Below the pieces are notes generated by a model. It searched no databases. It was not told the origin of the DNA and was given only the letters and a program-made list of their open reading frames with translations. From Chrysaora quinquecirrha (Eukaryota > Cnidaria > Scyphozoa > Semaeostomeae > Pelagiidae), in assembly GCA_014526335.1 (NCBI GenBank), contig JACTAT010000036.1, positions 806,001 to 870,000 of the forward strand: a stretch of DNA of 64,000 nt. Direction: 5' to 3'. The translations under genes and the position numbers were made by a program. Shown in pieces: positions 42,560-55,300 of the stretch (positions are counted from its first letter, which is position 1; each line of letters begins with the position of its first letter).

Positions 42560-42985
42560 AGCCGTTGTCATCTTCATATTTATCACCATCATAATCATCA
42601 TCATCATAATCATAATCATCCTCAGATCATAATCATCATTATCATCATCATCATCATAGTTATCATAACCGTCAAAATTATCATTATCGCCGTCACCAAC
42701 CATCACATTATAATCACCATTAGAATCATTCTTATCATCATCACCATTACCATCATCATAATCATCATCGTCATAATCATCATCATAGTAATCATAATCA
42801 TCGTCAGATCATAATCATCATTATCATCATCATGTCATCAAATCTCATTATGCTTTTAAAATCATAATATTAATAATAATCATCATCATCATCATCATCA
42901 TGGTCGTCCTCATCATCACAATCATAATTATCTTCATGTCGTCAAAATCCGAATCATCATCATCATTATAATTTACCCCTGACAA
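42560..42985. repeat. ATC/ATA microsatellite
   Basis: CATCATCATAATCATC-type triplets over about 425 bp. Open frames here are low-complexity artefacts. Confidence 0.85.
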
Positions 42986-43144
42986 TTGAAAATCCTACGT
43001 GGCTTTAAGCTGATTATGGGTCGTGTTGCGTTATTTTTGCTGATTTGGGGTCGTTTTGGATGGTTCCGCGTTTTAGTAAGTATAACAAACTTCTGCAGAA
43101 CAAGAAGTTCAATAATTCAATGTACGTGTAGTGAAAGGAACATA

Positions 43145-43750
43145 ATACATGGCCGCAATCAAAACCGAAACTTGTGGAAGCCGAGATAAAATTGAAATTT
43201 TAACAAACTTTTGATTCTCAAAACATTTAGAAAAATACGGCATGCACTGCCTGGCAGAAAGGGCGTCAATCAAAAAAGAACCACCTTTCTAGGTGGCCCA
43301 AGGAAAGAGCCTTCCTTATGTTATCGAACAATGGGCCATAACAAAGGGGCAACCTAATTTGCATTTTAGTAATTTAGCACACAGAAGATATTAATATTGT
43401 GGCAACAGTACAGCCAACCATCTAATTCCATTCCACATTCCTCCATTCCACGTTTCCGCTACCCTGTAAACCGATTCCCAAGACACAACCGCAATCAAAA
43501 CCGCACTAACAAAAGCGCCCGCAACTGAAAACGAAACTTTTCGAAACTGAAATAAAATCGAATTTTTAACCAACTTAAAGTTCGAAAAAGATTTACAAAA
43601 ATAGATGGTGCACTGCCTTGGGAGTATAGGGTTCAAACAAAAAAAGAAGCGCATTTCTAGGTGGTCCAGGAAAAAAGCCTTTTGGGGGCAAAAGTACAAT
43701 GGGCCAGAACAAAAGGCAACCTAATTTGCATATAAGCAGATTAGTAATAG
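43145..43750. repeat. Diverged tandem duplication, ~345-bp spacing
   Basis: Copy one (43150-43380) and copy two (43490-43750) share GCAATCAAAACCG, TTTCTAGGTGG, AATGGGCCA and CAACCTAATTTGCAT. A third remnant, AATTTGCATTTAAGCATATT, follows the second hairpin at about 44010. Confidence 0.65.
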
Positions 43751-43756
43751 AGGATT

Positions 43757-44010
43757 TTACCTTGACACCCGCGATGCGGGTGAGTTTTTACATTGACACC
43801 CGTGATGCGGGTGAATATTAGTACCAGTTTAGCCTTGGAAAGACAAGCTAACATTAGTTGTTTCAACTTGTTGTTTTTAACTTTGCAGCCTTCTGAACTT
43901 TCGCTAGAGTCCGGGAGGTTGTGGGATGCCATGGGAGCTAACCTCCCCGGACTCTAGCGAAAGTTCAGAAGGCTGCAAGTTAAAAGGCAGCAAGTTGAAA
44001 GGCAACAAAT
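43757..44010. mobile_element. Snap-back hairpin element, shorter copy
   Basis: GACACCCGCGATGCGGGTG occurs twice at the left (second with one change), then arms such as CTTTCGCTAGAGTCCGGGAG / CTCCCCGGACTCTAGCGAAA. The right arm is only about 80 bp, so it is truncated. Arm bases changed in both arms relative to copy 1 (CTC to TTC) keep the pairing. Confidence 0.8.
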
Positions 44011-44289
44011 TTGCATTTAAGCATATTAGTAATATAGGATATGGAACAGCCATCCTGAAGATTGCAGATTGTTTTTCATAGTGCTTAAGCTTGCTTTCTC
44101 GAACACAAGGGGATAAAGTTGCGAAATCTTAAGGCTGTCGAGTGATGGCAATCAACCTGTGGTGATCATTATCAAGAAGTCCGATGACTGCTCCAGTAAA
44201 CCAGGGTCCTAGTTAGTTACTTAGTTTCCTCTTATTAAGAGAAATAGACAGTTATCTGACTCAAGGCCCAGAATTGTTCATTAGGTATA

Positions 44290-44645
44290 CACGTTTTTTG
44301 TTTAAAGGAACACCTTTATAAGGAACTCGAGGCTGAAAATTCCCAAAAAATTAAGGAACTTTAAGGAACTGTCGAGGGTCGGATGAAAAACCAAGAAACT
44401 CTTTTTTAAAGAACAAGACGGTTTGTACGAAAGTACAATATATTCCCCATCGTTCTTCCCCAAAAGGCTCCTTTAATACTTAAAGTTATAAATGAAGAAT
44501 AGTTTCTATGAATTTGTTGTAAAAATTAGTATTTATAAATATCCCACGACAAGGAACAGTATAAGGAACTTTCAGCCTCATTTTGTTAAATAATTAAGGA
44601 ACTCCAGCCTCAGCGCAGACAAAAGGTTCCTTATAAAAAAACGTG
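44290..44645. mobile_element. MITE family C-like, intergenic copy (TA target site)
   Basis: CACGTTTTTTGTTTAAAGGA and TTCCTTATAAAAAAACGTG are inverted ends flanked by TA. The interior repeats AAGGAACT-type words, parallel to the TTCTTAA words of family C. Confidence 0.75.
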
Positions 44646-44757
44646 TAGTTATATTTAACACGGTGACCAAACTCATCAGGAAGCTCATAAGGTTTATTCA
44701 AGACTATCGAAATAAGGAATTTTGCCTACAAAACCATTACTATGAAACGTTTACTCC

Positions 44758-44763
44758 TTTATT
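44758..44763 (-). promoter_or_regulatory. Candidate poly(A) signal for Axin
   Basis: AATAAA on the minus strand about 315 nt past the Axin stop. A weaker ATTAAA lies closer, near 45026. Confidence 0.3.
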
Positions 44764-45076
44764 AATTTGAAACGGTTTTTAATTTCGTAAAATTCGGGCT
44801 ACATTAATAAACAGTAAAAGCCCGATTTGATCATTGGACAAAACTCAGGAAATAGGATTCGGGATGGCCAATGGGCCTTTTGTTTCATAGGAGACATGAA
44901 AATAAGATCATAGCACAAACTTTAGCAACAAAACAAGAATTTTAAGAAATTATTAAGCATTTTATCCTTCCCGATGAGAGAAAATCATGTAGCGCTAAAG
45001 GAAGCCGCGAGTATAAATAAAATTTTAATGTTACCAACAAAAGGTGTGCGTGCACATAATACTAAAATCAATATAA

Positions 45077-48000
45077 TTACTCAACTTTTTCCACTTTAAC
45101 AACAATTTTGTTCTCGAATTTCGGTAAATATTCAAAGTCATCTTCAACTTGTTGGTACACTATTCCATCATCCTTTGTTTTCGTCTTGAAAAAATATCTA
45201 AAAAATAGAACAATTTATATAAATAACAGACAACTAAATCAGCGATTCAAGTTTATCAAGACAGAACTTGTATCATAGCGATAATCATGGAGGCCATTTA
45301 TGAAACCTTTACAACGTCGCTGCAGTGTAAGGGTTTCATTGTAGAAAATGCTTTGTATGGGTTTCACAATAGGCAAGATGCTGTGTATGGGTTTCAGTTT
45401 CACTGTAGAAAATCTACAAGAACATCAAGCTTTGTTCATAGCCTTGGCGTTCCCTAAATGAAAAAGGATCAAACATTGCTGGTCAAACATTTGAGATTGG
45501 CTTTACAAGCAATGTTTGACCGTTTGGTCATGTCGCATGATTGCTTCAGAAGTAGTCTTCAGACGTTTGATGGGCAATGTTTTGTCATGCGGCAATACGG
45601 TCCAGCATTATGTTTGCAAAGGAAGTTTCAAATGTTTGACAAGAAATGTTTGCTCGTTTGGTTAGGGTCCTAGACTAGAGGTTACTTCTTTCTGGACTAA
45701 TTTTCACCATCTTATAATTCCTTCCCTTCTAAAAATATCTGTAAATGTAAAGTGCTTCACGTTTGGAGACCATGTCTGCAGTTAATTAAGAGGGATTTCA
45801 GGAAAAACATGGGCCCCAGATTTCAGCCTAGAGTATCTTGAAAAGGTTTTCGTTACAAGTAATGTAAACAATGTTTTGGAGTTTAGAATTTACCTGAAAT
45901 TTCCTTTCTTTGTAATAAGAGGTTTGAACTGTGCAAGGGTTATGTTCTTTCCTGGCAGACTTGTTCGATAAGGAATTGGTTCTAATCCTAAGAAATACGT
46001 GACGATAGTTTTGTCTTTTCTGTTTCCCCTGCTGCTGCTTCCACTTCCATGACTTTTCATGCTTTCAGTTCGGATCTCACTTGCTGACTCGTTCAAGAAT
46101 TGAGATGCAGATGATGGTATTGAGGATGATACCACTGATGGCACTTGTTGTCTTGATGCAGATGATGCTGAATCTGATAATGTCCAGTTTCCTGAGGTCG
46201 TACTCAACGCTGTCTCTGCATAAGCTTGGTGCATATAACCATGATGACCATGATGCGGTCTAAATAATAAAAGCAATCAACTATCAGAAGTGTTGTCTTT
46301 CTTAACAAAAACTGGTATACCTTCTTTAATTAACGAATCATAGGGTATGGAAGGCTAAACAAAAAAACTGTGTTTCAAATGTACTTCCTTTAAAGCATGA
46401 CAACAATAGCCAATTACTACGAATTCTGAATATGCCAAACATACGAAACAAGCTTGGAAAGCTAGAACAAGGTGACCAGATAATCCATACCCTTTAGCAA
46501 GCGACACAAACAAACAAGCATATCTATTGATCTATTTGGTTATATTTGTCATTGGCATAAATTTGGTTACATTTGGAAAACACTAGGATAGGTTTTTCCA
46601 CACATGGCATACCACAATAGATGGGATTCGAACCTTGAAGAGCCTTGGGCTATATGACTTGGAGAGTTACTCCGTGATTTCATTTAGCTCTATAGCTCAG
46701 TGGAAACGTTGTTGGCTCTCTGGTCATGCAGCTCAGGTTCGAATCCCATCTATTGTGGTATGCCACATGTGGAAGGATCTATTTGGTTATGTGTTTTCAC
46801 GATATTGTAAGGATAGTACTGTCAAACTCTATTTGCAAAACCGCAATAATTCTATGCATAACAAAGAGACAACAAAAAGAAAAGACTAATACCTGCTTGT
46901 TTTACTTCCATTTCTTCGTGAACTCCTTGATGTTCCTCTTGCATTGTCCTGAAGTCTCCTTTTTGCTTCTTCAAGAACAACACTGGTATCAGGCTGCTGC
47001 GAAGGTTGCATGCCAGGTTCACTCCAAGGTGGCTGTTCGGAATATGAGGAAACACTATCTCCAGGTCTTGTTGTATCATAAACAACTGGAGTTCTATGCC
47101 TTCTTCTTACAGCAGGAGACTGATGAGCATCTGGAAAGCCTGGTATATCTGATCGATATTTTTCATTTTGTTCCATCCACATGTAAATACGTTCATGATC
47201 AACTAAGTTTTGTGCAGCTTCTAAAGCTTCTAAATTTGAAGGAGTTAGTTTTGTTGATGCAAGTGTTCGATTTCTATGTAAGGAATAATCGTGATGATGT
47301 TGTTGATTTTGCAAACAGCACATACAATGCATGGTTTGTATCTGTTGAACATGTGATATCTGATTCTCTGGTCTTGATGACGAATTATGCTTTTCTAAGC
47401 ATTGCTCACACTGACATTCTTTGAGCTCTGTTCTAAGAGCATGATGAACCGCAGATGCAAGTTCTTTGGCACCATGTTTATATTTCAATTGGCTTTCAGC
47501 CTTTATTTCTGAGCCACTCACAGATGACATACCAACTGCAGAGTAGCGATCCGATTGTGGGTAACTCCCCTGGTACTTACAAGAACCTTTTACACTGTCG
47601 TTTCCATCACTTGTTGGCAAAGGTCTGTGACTTTTCTGCTCATTTCGAGGTAGTGCTTCTCCAGGGGGATTCACTTCAACTGACTGTCCATCATTCTTAA
47701 AAAAGAGCAAGAAAATTAATGGTACAGAAGTAAGAAAAATTAAGCAATCATAAATATGAAACAAATTAACATAATCATCATCATCATCATCATTATGGTC
47801 ATCATCACCAACATCATTATCTTCTTCAATATAATCATCATCATTATCATCATCCCCATCATACCCACAATCAATATAATCATTATCATCATTACCATTG
47901 TAATCATCATTATTATTATCATTATCATCATTGTTGTCATCCTAATTTTTATTGTCATCAGCACGATCATTGACCATCATCATTGACGAACATCATCAAC

Positions 48001-51000
48001 ATTATCATCATAATCACCACCACAAAACCAACATTAAAATCAACATCATAACCACAACCACCATCATCATTATAACAATCATCCTTCAATCATTCTGATG
48101 ATTAACACCATAATCATCATAATCATGATCATTCTAATCATAATAATCAACACCAAAACCAATTTTGTTAAAATGTTAACAAACATCATTGTTACAATCA
48201 TCCTCTCAATCATTGCCATAAAGAACATCTTAATCATTAGAATCATTCTTATCATAACAATTATTATCATCCTCATCCAAGTCAACAAAACATTTTGGGA
48301 TTGGTTCAAAGAATCTTACCGGAACCTGTTCGGATTTCTCTGGTGCGTTTCCTTCTGCGAGAGCTCTTTGCTGAATCACTTTCTCTAACTTCTCACAAAG
48401 AATTTTTGCAAAATCTTCGGGTTTCATTGGCTTCATAGCTTCTCTATTTATGCGCTCAGTTCTCTGTAGAATAAGAAAAGATCAAGTTACTTAATTGTTC
48501 AACACCCCACAAATTGAACTTCTGTTGGATGTTATAGCTAATAAACAAGTATGGTACCAGCAGGGAACACAGAAATTAAAGTCTTAACAATTTATGTAAT
48601 GTCAGATGATAAGGATGAGTAACACTTGAAGAAAAATTCAGATTAAAAGGAATCTAGAGCTGAGGTGCTACTTGGCAAATTTGGCAGATATCAAATCTAA
48701 TATAGCCTTCTGACAGAAAACTTAGTCCTTTCCATTCCAGGTGAGAGTAGATAATTACAATTAGCGAGTAATCATTTGCATATGATGCACTATCTTATAG
48801 TTCTTGTTCCTACTAAACTTAGGATTCAGGTCATTTCAGACAAACAGCCTAACTTTTTAAAAACTATTGAAGACTTGAAATTAAGGCATAAAACAAAGAA
48901 TCAGTAGAATACTTGTTATAGTCATTAGGATAACCATTTAATTCAAAGTTACCTTGATCTATCATATGCTACATCTAAACTTCTTGTCTTATCAAAAACA
49001 TTTTCAATAATATGTTGAACCTTGCTTTGACTTGATTATGCATGGTTGATAAAAGCACAATGAGTTTTGTTACTTTAGACAAAACAGCTAAGGTCCTTAT
49101 CAATAGTATCTCCTATAGTTCATGACAAATTGAAATCTAATTTAAGGCCTCACTGACCAACACAATAAGAGGAAAAATGTTCATGGTCCTCATTCTAATA
49201 ACCTGAATGTCTGAATAAGAAGTCCACAACCCAGAAATTAAATTAAAAATCCTTCACATAGAAATCAAACAACACAATGGGCTACATACTGGTTTGAAAT
49301 GTGGTAGATTTGGTAAATAATCTTGATGTTCTCGAGTTTTGTGTCGTTCTCTCTTGATGTTTGCATCACTGTTGAAGAGAAAAAATAGATTAATTTCAGG
49401 GGAAATTTATGAGTATAAAGGAAAATAAACTCAGACATCTAGCTAACAGCTGAAATGTTGGCTATCAGTGCAAGAAGTCACCAGCTGACTTTATCTTTCA
49501 ACAAGAGCATTAACTAACTTATCCCATCAGTGTGAAACACAAAAGGGGAACATTCCATCTCAGCTACAAGGGTCTAAAGTTTTAAATATCTTGCCTTGAG
49601 CAAAACAAGAGAAAAATGCAATTCCAAGGTAGATATAATCCTTTCTGACAGGTTTTTTACAAACTTTTTGAATGTTTTATTTACTCTTTTCAAAACAGCC
49701 AAAAACAATAAACAGCATCTAACTGGAACACAATCAACGAAAGTGAGGCTCACACAAGGGGGAGGGGGTTTGCATTATATCCCAACAGGGGGGCACATGA
49801 AATAGGGGTTAACTATCGCCTTACAGGGGGTTTAAAGTTATTCGTTAAAATGTACAACTCACAGCTAATTCCCTCCCAAATAATACCAAATATCTTCCTA
49901 CAGCCCTTATTATTGTCAGTGAAAGTACCCTTCAAGCTACTTTTTTGATTTTGAAAACTTTGCTGAGAGATACTCCCTTAAGAACAACACAATTTTCACT
50001 CCAAGACCCTAAGTCTTCAACTCAGCTGCAAACAGAGGAGCAAAATTGTGAAACAAAGTTATAAATGTTGATTTTCTTACTTATTCATCATTTTTTCTTG
50101 CAAGGCAGCATTTTCTGGAACAGGTAGACCTGCAGAAACTTCCTTCACAAAGTGATTGGAAACTGGTTCTTGGAGAGGCCTCCTGCAAAGTAGATAACAA
50201 AATATCAAATTTGAGCCTTTATAGAAAGGTTCTTTTCAAAAGCAATAAATTAAAATAAAGATAGTTTACAACTTTTCCGTAATTCTACGTTAATTCTGAC
50301 TTATTCTTAAGATGGAAGCCATATCTGATTTAATTTAAGAGAAAAATCAGGCATCCCTTAACATGAAGGACTTTAAAGGAAATTTCTAATTAAGTAAAGT
50401 TTTCTTGAGTATTTTTACACAATTTAAGAGTACTTGAGATGGCAGATCGACATTTGGAACAACTATGCGGTTTGTTCAGTATCAAATTTAATCTCGACCT
50501 ATCGTGAACCGCATTTTGACCCTTGTATGAGTAAGATCATCTCCAAACAGCAAGGCTTCCACAAAAAATCTTCAAAAACATGCAAAATTAAATCCCTCAG
50601 CAACCAAATTGAGAAAGGTTTCTCTCCTCGAGACAACAGCGCAATTTGTTTGAAATTTCGGACGCTTTGAGTTGTCATGAAAGTCAATTCTAATCCTTGT
50701 TTCCCAGCAGATTTCTGTCAACAATTCAAGTCCATGTTGAGTATCTCGGAGTATTTACTGTTTTATGAGCTGTCGTGCAAATGTAAACGACATCTGAAAC
50801 AGCTTTCAAGCCATTCCAACATTATTTTCCGACGGATACAAATTAAAATTAAAACTTTGGGACATTTTTGAAGATATCACATCCTCTTGAAGGACCTTGC
50901 GAACCTGTTATAATAAAACTTGACCTATTTTTGTAACATTAGATTGTTGCGATTCCACAAATTCATGGAAGCATTATCATCGACCTTATAAACATTCAAT

Positions 51001-52377
51001 TTCTTAAAACAAATGGAAAGTCTTGTTTGGGTTGATAGAAAGTCATGTAATATGTAGTTAATTGCCAAACAATTTGTAATACGATATTGAATAGCAAAGG
51101 GGTTTTCTGTGAGTTTGTATGGGGAACACCACTAAAATTTTCAGCAAATTTTTCAATGAGTTTCCTTAATCAAGTTGATAAGACAATTGGCTAAAAGGTT
51201 TTGTCCGAGGATAGATAAGCCACATGAAAAGACAGGAGCAAAGCTTGAAATTATTTGTTGACAGAGTTATGACTTGAAAAACTGGCTTTCGTCAAACAAA
51301 TAGGATCAAGCAAAGCACGCAGCAAATTTGATCCCAATATTTGAGTCGCCACACAAAAGGCGAAAGACAAAGTTGAAGCTAATAAGGAAACCATGCTCTC
51401 TTTCGTACGCCGATTTCTAGATCATTTTGAAGATAAGCTGCAAAACAATAGAGATCATTTTTGAAACCATTTGGGGTTTCAGTTATTCAAAATAGATTAT
51501 CAACAGAACTGGCCTTTAGAAATTCAAAAGAATCTCACCTAAGCCCATCTGAAACTTTCGTGGATTTCCCTTTAATTTCTTTACCGTGGGCGCCATATTG
51601 ACCATGTTTTTCTGCATGCAAACTTAAATCCGCCATTCCTTCTTCATGTAAAACCGGCAAATGCATTCCTCTATTAAGTTCATTCAATGTAGAGCTTTGA
51701 CTAGCAGATAAGCAGTAATTTAGAAAGAAATCTGAATCCATGAACCTTTCATACCAAGTGTTTCTTAGTTCAGTAAGAACGTCTTGCTCAACTTCATTGA
51801 ACATTGATGTATGAAGTGAGTTGGTTCGCATACAGTGATTAACTCTTGATCTTGTCTGTTCACGTATCTTTAATTTCGGATCTCGAAATTGTATAAATCT
51901 CTTGTAGAAATCTCTAGCAGATACATAAAGGTCACAGTTTGATGGAAGACTACGGAATGTTTCACATGCTTCCAAACAATCCAGAAGAATATTATTATTA
52001 TCCTTAGCAAGATACTTATAAAATAAATTTCTGCCTTCTTTATCAAGAAGTAAAGATTCAAGGTTATTCCTCCAATGTTCATAAAACTGAGTGTTGTCTT
52101 TTCCATCATTTTGTGAGGTGTTTTGTTGTGGAATTTCCCTGTAAGTTTTCTGACTATCAACAAACATGCTGGCCTGATTTTTGTTCATAATTTCATACGG
52201 GCCTTTGGTGTTCGATCTTTGATTAGCTCTAAAACCTGTCGATGAATTTGAAGTAATATCTTTCTCTACAGTAGTAGAACCAGTCTGTTCAATATCACTT
52301 TCCTTGAAATCAATTGAGTCTTGACCGGCTGGAGGAGGACGACTCGAAGTAGGCAAATCCAAGCACTCTGTGTCCAT
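45077..52377 (-). CDS. AXIN: Axin, Wnt/beta-catenin destruction-complex scaffold
   Basis: Axin assembles APC, GSK3, CK1 and beta-catenin, and polymerises through its DIX domain. Coding exons: 51539-52377, 50081-50182, 49290-49368, 48320-48463, 46893-47695, 45894-46259, 45077-45197. All phases agree and give 817 residues (human AXIN1: 862). From the N-terminus: SRPPPAGQD (12-20), like the tankyrase-binding RPPVPG motif; an APC-binding RGS domain at about 101-222 (HWRNNLESLLLDKEGRNLFY, DSDFFLNY); a GSK3-binding helix, PEDFAKILCEKLEKVIQQ, near 355-372; a linker with cysteine clusters CQCEQC and CMCC and an HHH stretch; LEEAKRRLQD; then DIX at ~738-817 (FLGLEPIPYRT, ITLAQFKPLITKKG, final KVEKVE). 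The vertebrate beta-catenin-binding helix is not evident. Start: AAAATGG context, stop in the same exon upstream frame not needed. One Axin gene is usual in invertebrates, so I do not call AXIN1 or AXIN2. Confidence 0.95.
45452..45668. mobile_element. MITE family B in Axin intron 6
   Basis: AAAGGATCAAACATTGCTGG on the left; AAGAAATGTTTGCTCGTTTG then GTTAGGG on the right; interior GACCGTTTGGTCATGTCGCA. Confidence 0.65.
46599..46772 (+). mobile_element. tRNA-derived SINE S2 with inverted B-box ends, Axin intron 5
   Basis: A plus-strand tRNA-like head (TATAGCTCAGTGGAAACGTT; GGTTCGAATCCCATCTATTG) ends in GTGGTATGCCACATGTGG. The left end carries an inverted copy of that terminus, CCACACATGGCATACCACAA then GGGATTCGAACC. 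This makes ~37-bp terminal inverted repeats, which ordinary SINEs lack. Confidence 0.7.
47770..48290. repeat. ATC/ATT microsatellite in Axin intron 4
   Basis: About 520 bp of CATCATTATCATCA-type triplets between Axin exons 4 and 5. M/I-rich frames on either strand are artefacts. Confidence 0.85.
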
Positions 52378-55300
52378 TTTGTAGCAGTAATCATAAGCAA
52401 GGAGTGGGCCTAAATTTATACGGGCCTAAGTAATCAAACGAGTTATGATGAAGTGAGAGACCAAATTTGTGAGACTATCATTGAACATAATCAAGTAGAA
52501 CTGAGTCAGCGAGAGGCAGAGACAATTATCTACTTTCACAGCGACATATGAACGGTGATGAGCATCAACAATAGAGCTTTCCCTTGCAAGTTAGCCGCCT
52601 TTCACAAGTTTTCGGCACATCAATAAGAAAGGCCGCGTTTTGAGAACAGCCGAAGTATAAACACACTTTGGATATAAACAGGCTTTCTTATTTGATGGTT
52701 TTATTGCTGGATATCACAATAATTACCTCCAATTCTTGTTCGAATGTCCTTCCGATATAAGTTTCATTCAAGAGTGTGCTTCTTGTCAGAAATTCGGTAC
52801 AGCATGATACACAACTCTTCTCCGATCACAGTTTTGTGTCAGTGGGCGTCCTAAGAAAAAACTGAGGGCTTCATTCGATCTATGGAAGATCAAACGGTGC
52901 CGCCGCAATACAGCGGCTTCCCAACTGAAACCCGTGTGAGCAACGTCACTTTGTATGAACAAACCGCACCAATCAGCGATCACTTTTAATGTTTGAGGGT
53001 GTTAGCACATGGTCGTGTGCCAACTTTGCACATGTTGGCCGGCCAGCTAATTACAAGCAGCTGCGATGAAGCTTGACAGAACCGATGTCAATCATTCGCG
53101 CTCATAGAAGAGCCGCCATTTCATAAACACAGCGTTCTCAATTAACTGAGCGACAAAAAGCGGCACCTTTGAGGCCCTAAGACAATACAGAAATCCCCGA
53201 GGATCGCTTCTTGAAAATATTTCTTGAACCCCTTGAGAAGTTCCGTGCCGATGAAAAGAATAAATTTACTTTTTGATGCATTAAATAAACTAAATTGATT
53301 CCTAGAAACCTAAGCCCGCATTTGTTGTTAAAATCCTTGCTTTTATATTGAAGTAATAAACATAGAATGTTGTTAAGGACCTCTGAAAGGTATGAAATTG
53401 AAATAAAACGACAGGGAGTCCTTAACAATTAATATTATATACAACCGAGTTTTTAAAACCAAGATTATCGATTCAGCTCACTATGTTTACATCTGGACGG
53501 TCGGTATTAACGGAGGATATATTGACTGTAGAGCGAAACAGCCGAGGAAACAGACTTGAATTTTTGCCATGGATTTCGCGGAGAGACCATTGGGAAGATA
53601 GAGAACGGCGAAGATGAGCAATGAATCCTGCAATATAAATCTTTTCTGAAGTAAGTGTGTTTTGATAAATATAATACACAAAAACACATAAAGCAATATT
53701 TCCATTCCCAAAGCTTATGGAGCTGCCAAACCTGTGCGGTATGGTATTGTATATAATGTTTTTCCTCGGCATAACTAGTTTCATTAAAACGGAACGTTTA
53801 AAAGAAATACAATTATTGGTTTCGCAAATTCAAAGGACTTCGGGCGGGAAACCTTAACAAACATTTCGCGCGACCCTTATTTTCTGAAAAAAGCCGATCG
53901 CGAGTTGAGGACTTTTGTTTGCGCGTCGTTAGAGGATTGGCGAAATGAGGCAACATGGGCCGCGATAGATAGCCGCCATTTCACACCAGCAAATAAAAAT
54001 TCGTGAAAGAAAAGGCGCCATTGCCCATACAAATAAATCCGGCGCCATTGGCAGCCAACTTCAATTAATTCCCCGTATACGCGCAATTTCACAAATAACC
54101 AAAAAGATCGATCTTGAGTAAACATTTGATAAGTCTTCTTACAATTTGGATTTCGAAATATTGCGGATGTTAGGGATAAAAATTTTGTTTTAATCTTTTT
54201 GCAATGTTCGGATGCCTTTGATAGAGCAAAATAACTCGACGAATAAAATTGGGATGTACAAGTTTTCGTTTCTTTGCCTTTCGCTTTGGAGAGCGCAACA
54301 GAAAATTTCCCAAATGAAGACGATGAACGAAGAAAACTTTAATCGGTCGATTTAACGTTATAGGTTTCGCTCTTAAATAAGATGAAATGGGCCTTTTAAT
54401 AAAGGAACCTAGAGCTGATCCTTGGGGCACCTATTTTTGATTGCTCAGGCTAACGGTATTCTTGATAATACCACATACAACAGATTTGGGATGTTTTATG
54501 TGACAATGCTGTACACTATAAGACCGTGGTCCGTGGACAGCGCCAAGTCATTGGCAATCTTCCGTGCAGCCTAATGCGAGAATCAGAGATAAAAGGCCAA
54601 ATCACCGCAATTAACAACGTGGGCCATTTTCGCGTCGTCTCACGAAACGCTTATTTTTTTGTTTCCCATTTGTAATGTTTGCCCAATTTTGAGTCCAAAT
54701 AACACGCTTGCCCCTTGCCGCTAGATAACGGAAACTGACATGAAATTAACGGTGATTAGTGTTTGCGCTTTTTTATAATATTTCAATTAATTAATTTCTC
54801 AGTAATTGATGTTGATGATGCTGTAAAATCCACGTAACTTTCAAGTGTGCTTTTAACAAGGAAAGCAAACATCAAATTCAAAACCTGAGCGACAAGAATA
54901 ACTTTCAGGAGGTTACATGAGTTTTGGAAATGGAAACGATTGTGGCGTTTTTGTGGGGGTATTGACTATGGTGGGGGTGCCAGCTTCCTGGTACCCGGTA
55001 CACACGGTATGAGAGGCTAAAAATCGACGCGGTACGGTACAAACGAAAGTCGGTAAATAGCACACAACATGCGCATGCCATGACGAATATGTAACGAATA
55101 TTGACTGGTACGCTTGCAAAAAAGGATGGCACACCAGTACATTGATCAAAACTGTCACCCCCCACTTTTGGGGCACACAGGATTCTTAATAAGCTTAGCG
55201 GAACTGACTTCTGTGACCCTGGGCAAGTATAATCGTGATGCTGCAGCGGATAAACCTCGTTTCAAGGTGCTACAGGGGGTAAAAAGTGCCTGTCCCCCGA

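Noticed and set aside
46726..47424. 232-codon plus open frame
   Set aside because: Antisense shadow of Axin exon 5, whose own frame has conserved Axin motifs and correct splice phases.
54170..54430. Basic 86-codon open frame as a small gene
   Set aside because: No homology recognised, no conserved context and composition expected of AT-rich noncoding DNA.
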